This document shows positions 5,862 through 6,765 of a stretch of DNA of 6,765 bases, one piece after another. Within the stretch, counting starts at the first letter, position 1. Every line of letters begins with the position of its first letter. Source of the stretch: an uncultured Selenomonadales bacterium (GTDB taxonomy: Bacteria; Bacillota; Negativicutes; Selenomonadales; Selenomonadaceae). The DNA is taken from the NCBI GenBank assembly GCA_937877655.1, contig CALFJC010000094.1, positions 1 through 6,765 of the forward strand, given 5' to 3'. The position numbers and the translations under genes are program-made. Below the pieces are notes generated by a model. The model had not been told where the DNA came from, did not search any database, and was given only the letters and a program-made list of their open reading frames with translations.

Positions 5862-5890
5862 TTGCAAGGCGTGCCGCGAACTGATACAAT
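5862..5890 (+). promoter_or_regulatory. pyrK-like gene promoter
   Basis: TTGCAA (-35, 5862-5867) and TACAAT (-10, 5885-5890) are 17 bases apart. A TGA extended -10 element lies at 5882-5884. Transcription would start near 5897, about 23 bases before the TTG start codon. The promoter diverges from that of nrdD about 100 bases away, and no long leader or riboswitch fits between them. Confidence 0.78.
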
Positions 5891-5919
5891 CAGAAAAAAT
5901 TTTTAAGGAGCTGGAGGAC

Positions 5920-6678
5920 TTGGCAAGAAATTTTGAAGTCGAAATTTTATCGAACGAAGAAGTTGCGGAAAAAATTTTTCGTTTGATTGTCGACGCGCCC
6001 GAACTCGCCGAAAATTCACGGGCGGGACAATTTGTTCAGGTAAAAATTTCGGACGAATTCACATTGCGGCGACCGTTGGGCATTGCCGGTACTTTGAACG
6101 GGCGCGTTAAAATTTTTTTTCGAGCTGTCGGGCGCGGGACGGAAAATCTTTCGACAAAAAGAGCAGGCGAACGTTTGAAAATTTTGGGGGCACTCGGCAA
6201 CGGCTTTTCTTCTCGCGAAGGAAAAATTTTATTGGTCGGCGGCGGCATGGGGCTTGCGCCTTTGCTCTGCACGGCGGAAAATTTTTCGGCAGATGTTTTA
6301 ATCGGCGGCAGAAATTCGGGCGAAGTTATTTTTTGGTGCGAAGAATTTCGTCCGCATGTCGAAGAAATTTTTATCACGACGGACGACGGAAGTTATTCAA
6401 AGAAAGGCTTTGTGACAGATTTTCTGCCCGAAATTTTATCGAAGAAAAATTACTCGGCGATTTACACTTGCGGTCCGGAAATTATGATGCGCGGCGTCGC
6501 CAAATTTGCTCGCGAAAAAAATTTGCCCTGCGAAGTCTCCTTTGAAAAGCGGATGGCTTGCGGGCTTGGCGCGTGTTTAAGTTGTTCGATTGATACCGTT
6601 GACGGCAGAAAAAAAGTTTGTAAGGACGGTCCCGTTTTCGACGCGCAAAAAATTTTCGGAGGTGAGCCGCATGAATAA
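5920..6678 (+). CDS. pyrK: Dihydroorotate dehydrogenase electron-transfer subunit (PyrK family)
   Basis: PyrK is the FAD and [2Fe-2S] subunit that passes electrons from dihydroorotate oxidation in the catalytic subunit (PyrDB) to NAD+ in pyrimidine synthesis. The 252-residue product shows the FAD-binding LRRPLGIAG (49-57), the nucleotide-binding loop LLVGGGMGLAPL (104-115), YTCGPEIMM (182-190) and the cluster cysteines C214, C219, C222 and C234 in the C-x4-C-x2-C-x11-C spacing. The surrounding EVSFEKRMACGLGAC and VCKDGPVFDA are highly typical of PyrK. The start is TTG at 5920: AAGGAG (5905-5910) lies 9 bases upstream and the MARNFEVEI beginning suits the family. No pyrD or other pyrimidine gene is visible, and the next gene overlaps by 8 bases and is unrelated. 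The protein may serve a distant PyrDB or another NAD-linked oxidoreductase. Confidence 0.9.
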   Translation: MARNFEVEILSNEEVAEKIFRLIVDAPELAENSRAGQFVQVKISDEFTLRRPLGIAGTLNGRVKIFFRAVGRGTENLSTKRAGERLKILGALGNGFSSREGKILLVGGGMGLAPLLCTAENFSADVLIGGRNSGEVIFWCEEFRPHVEEIFITTDDGSYSKKGFVTDFLPEILSKKNYSAIYTCGPEIMMRGVAKFAREKNLPCEVSFEKRMACGLGACLSCSIDTVDGRKKVCKDGPVFDAQKIFGGEPHE

Positions 6679-6765
6679 TTTCGCATTTCTCAACGACAAG
6701 CCCGAATATCGTTCGTTTTCAAAAGATTGCGTTGACGCGGAAAAGGCTTTTCAAAATTCTTATGA
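6671..6765 (+). CDS. Partial gene, possible DUF4145-type protein N-terminus
   Basis: An ATG at 6671 is preceded by an excellent ribosome binding site, GGAGGTGA (6658-6665), inside the end of the pyrK-like gene. The reading frame stays open to the window edge. The 31 complete codons read MNNFAFLNDKPEYRSF and continue through KDCVDAEKAFQNSY. The pattern of a short aromatic start, F-L near residue 6, a Ser-Phe near 15-16 and an acidic AEKAF helix recalls the start of DUF4145-containing proteins, some of which are fused to type I restriction HsdR helicases. This is from memory of the family and only a short stretch is available. The overlap with the preceding stop codon suggests translational coupling with pyrK. 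Confidence 0.6.
   Translation, partial: MNNFAFLNDKPEYRSFSKDCVDAEKAFQNSY

Overview
This looks like an ordinary chromosomal segment, moderately AT-rich, from an anaerobic low-GC Gram-positive-lineage bacterium (Firmicutes/Bacillota; Negativicutes such as a Selenomonas relative is my best guess, but it is a guess). The anaerobic clues are a class III ribonucleotide reductase gene and a PyrK-type flavin/iron-sulfur electron-transfer subunit. Strong GGAGG ribosome binding sites and clear sigma-A-like promoters fit the same picture.

Layout. Bases 1-160 hold the terminator of a gene lying to the left and a leader. Then, on the plus strand: a predicted lipoprotein with an LppM-like exported domain and two C-terminal membrane helices (161-979); rpsT for ribosomal protein S20 (1040-1306), with its own promoter and terminator; and a compact three-gene operon (1388-2915) of a CYTH-domain triphosphatase-like protein, an MgtC/SapB membrane protein with a C-terminal ACT-like domain, and a cytidine-deaminase-like protein that has lost its zinc ligands. 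Related heptameric TAGGAAC repeats lie on both sides of this operon. The upstream copy runs into the first start codon and supplies its ribosome binding site.

Next comes a decayed, internally deleted IS5-family insertion sequence (2945-3462). Its 11-bp terminal inverted repeats are still perfect, but the transposase has stops, a frameshift and two large deletions. A bidirectional terminator (3490-3530) separates it from nrdD, which runs leftward (5724 to 3529). NrdD is otherwise full-length, but it ends just after its zinc-binding segment and has no recognisable glycyl-radical motif.

Divergently from nrdD, a TTG-started pyrK-like gene (5920-6678) has its own extended -10 promoter. It overlaps by 8 bases the start of a further gene (6671 to the window edge) whose first residues resemble DUF4145 proteins. 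No pyrD is visible next to pyrK.

No CRISPR array, tRNA, rRNA or phage gene is seen. The points most worth a second look are the NrdD without a radical site, the zinc-less deaminase homologue, the heptad repeats around the operon, and the IS remnant with intact ends.
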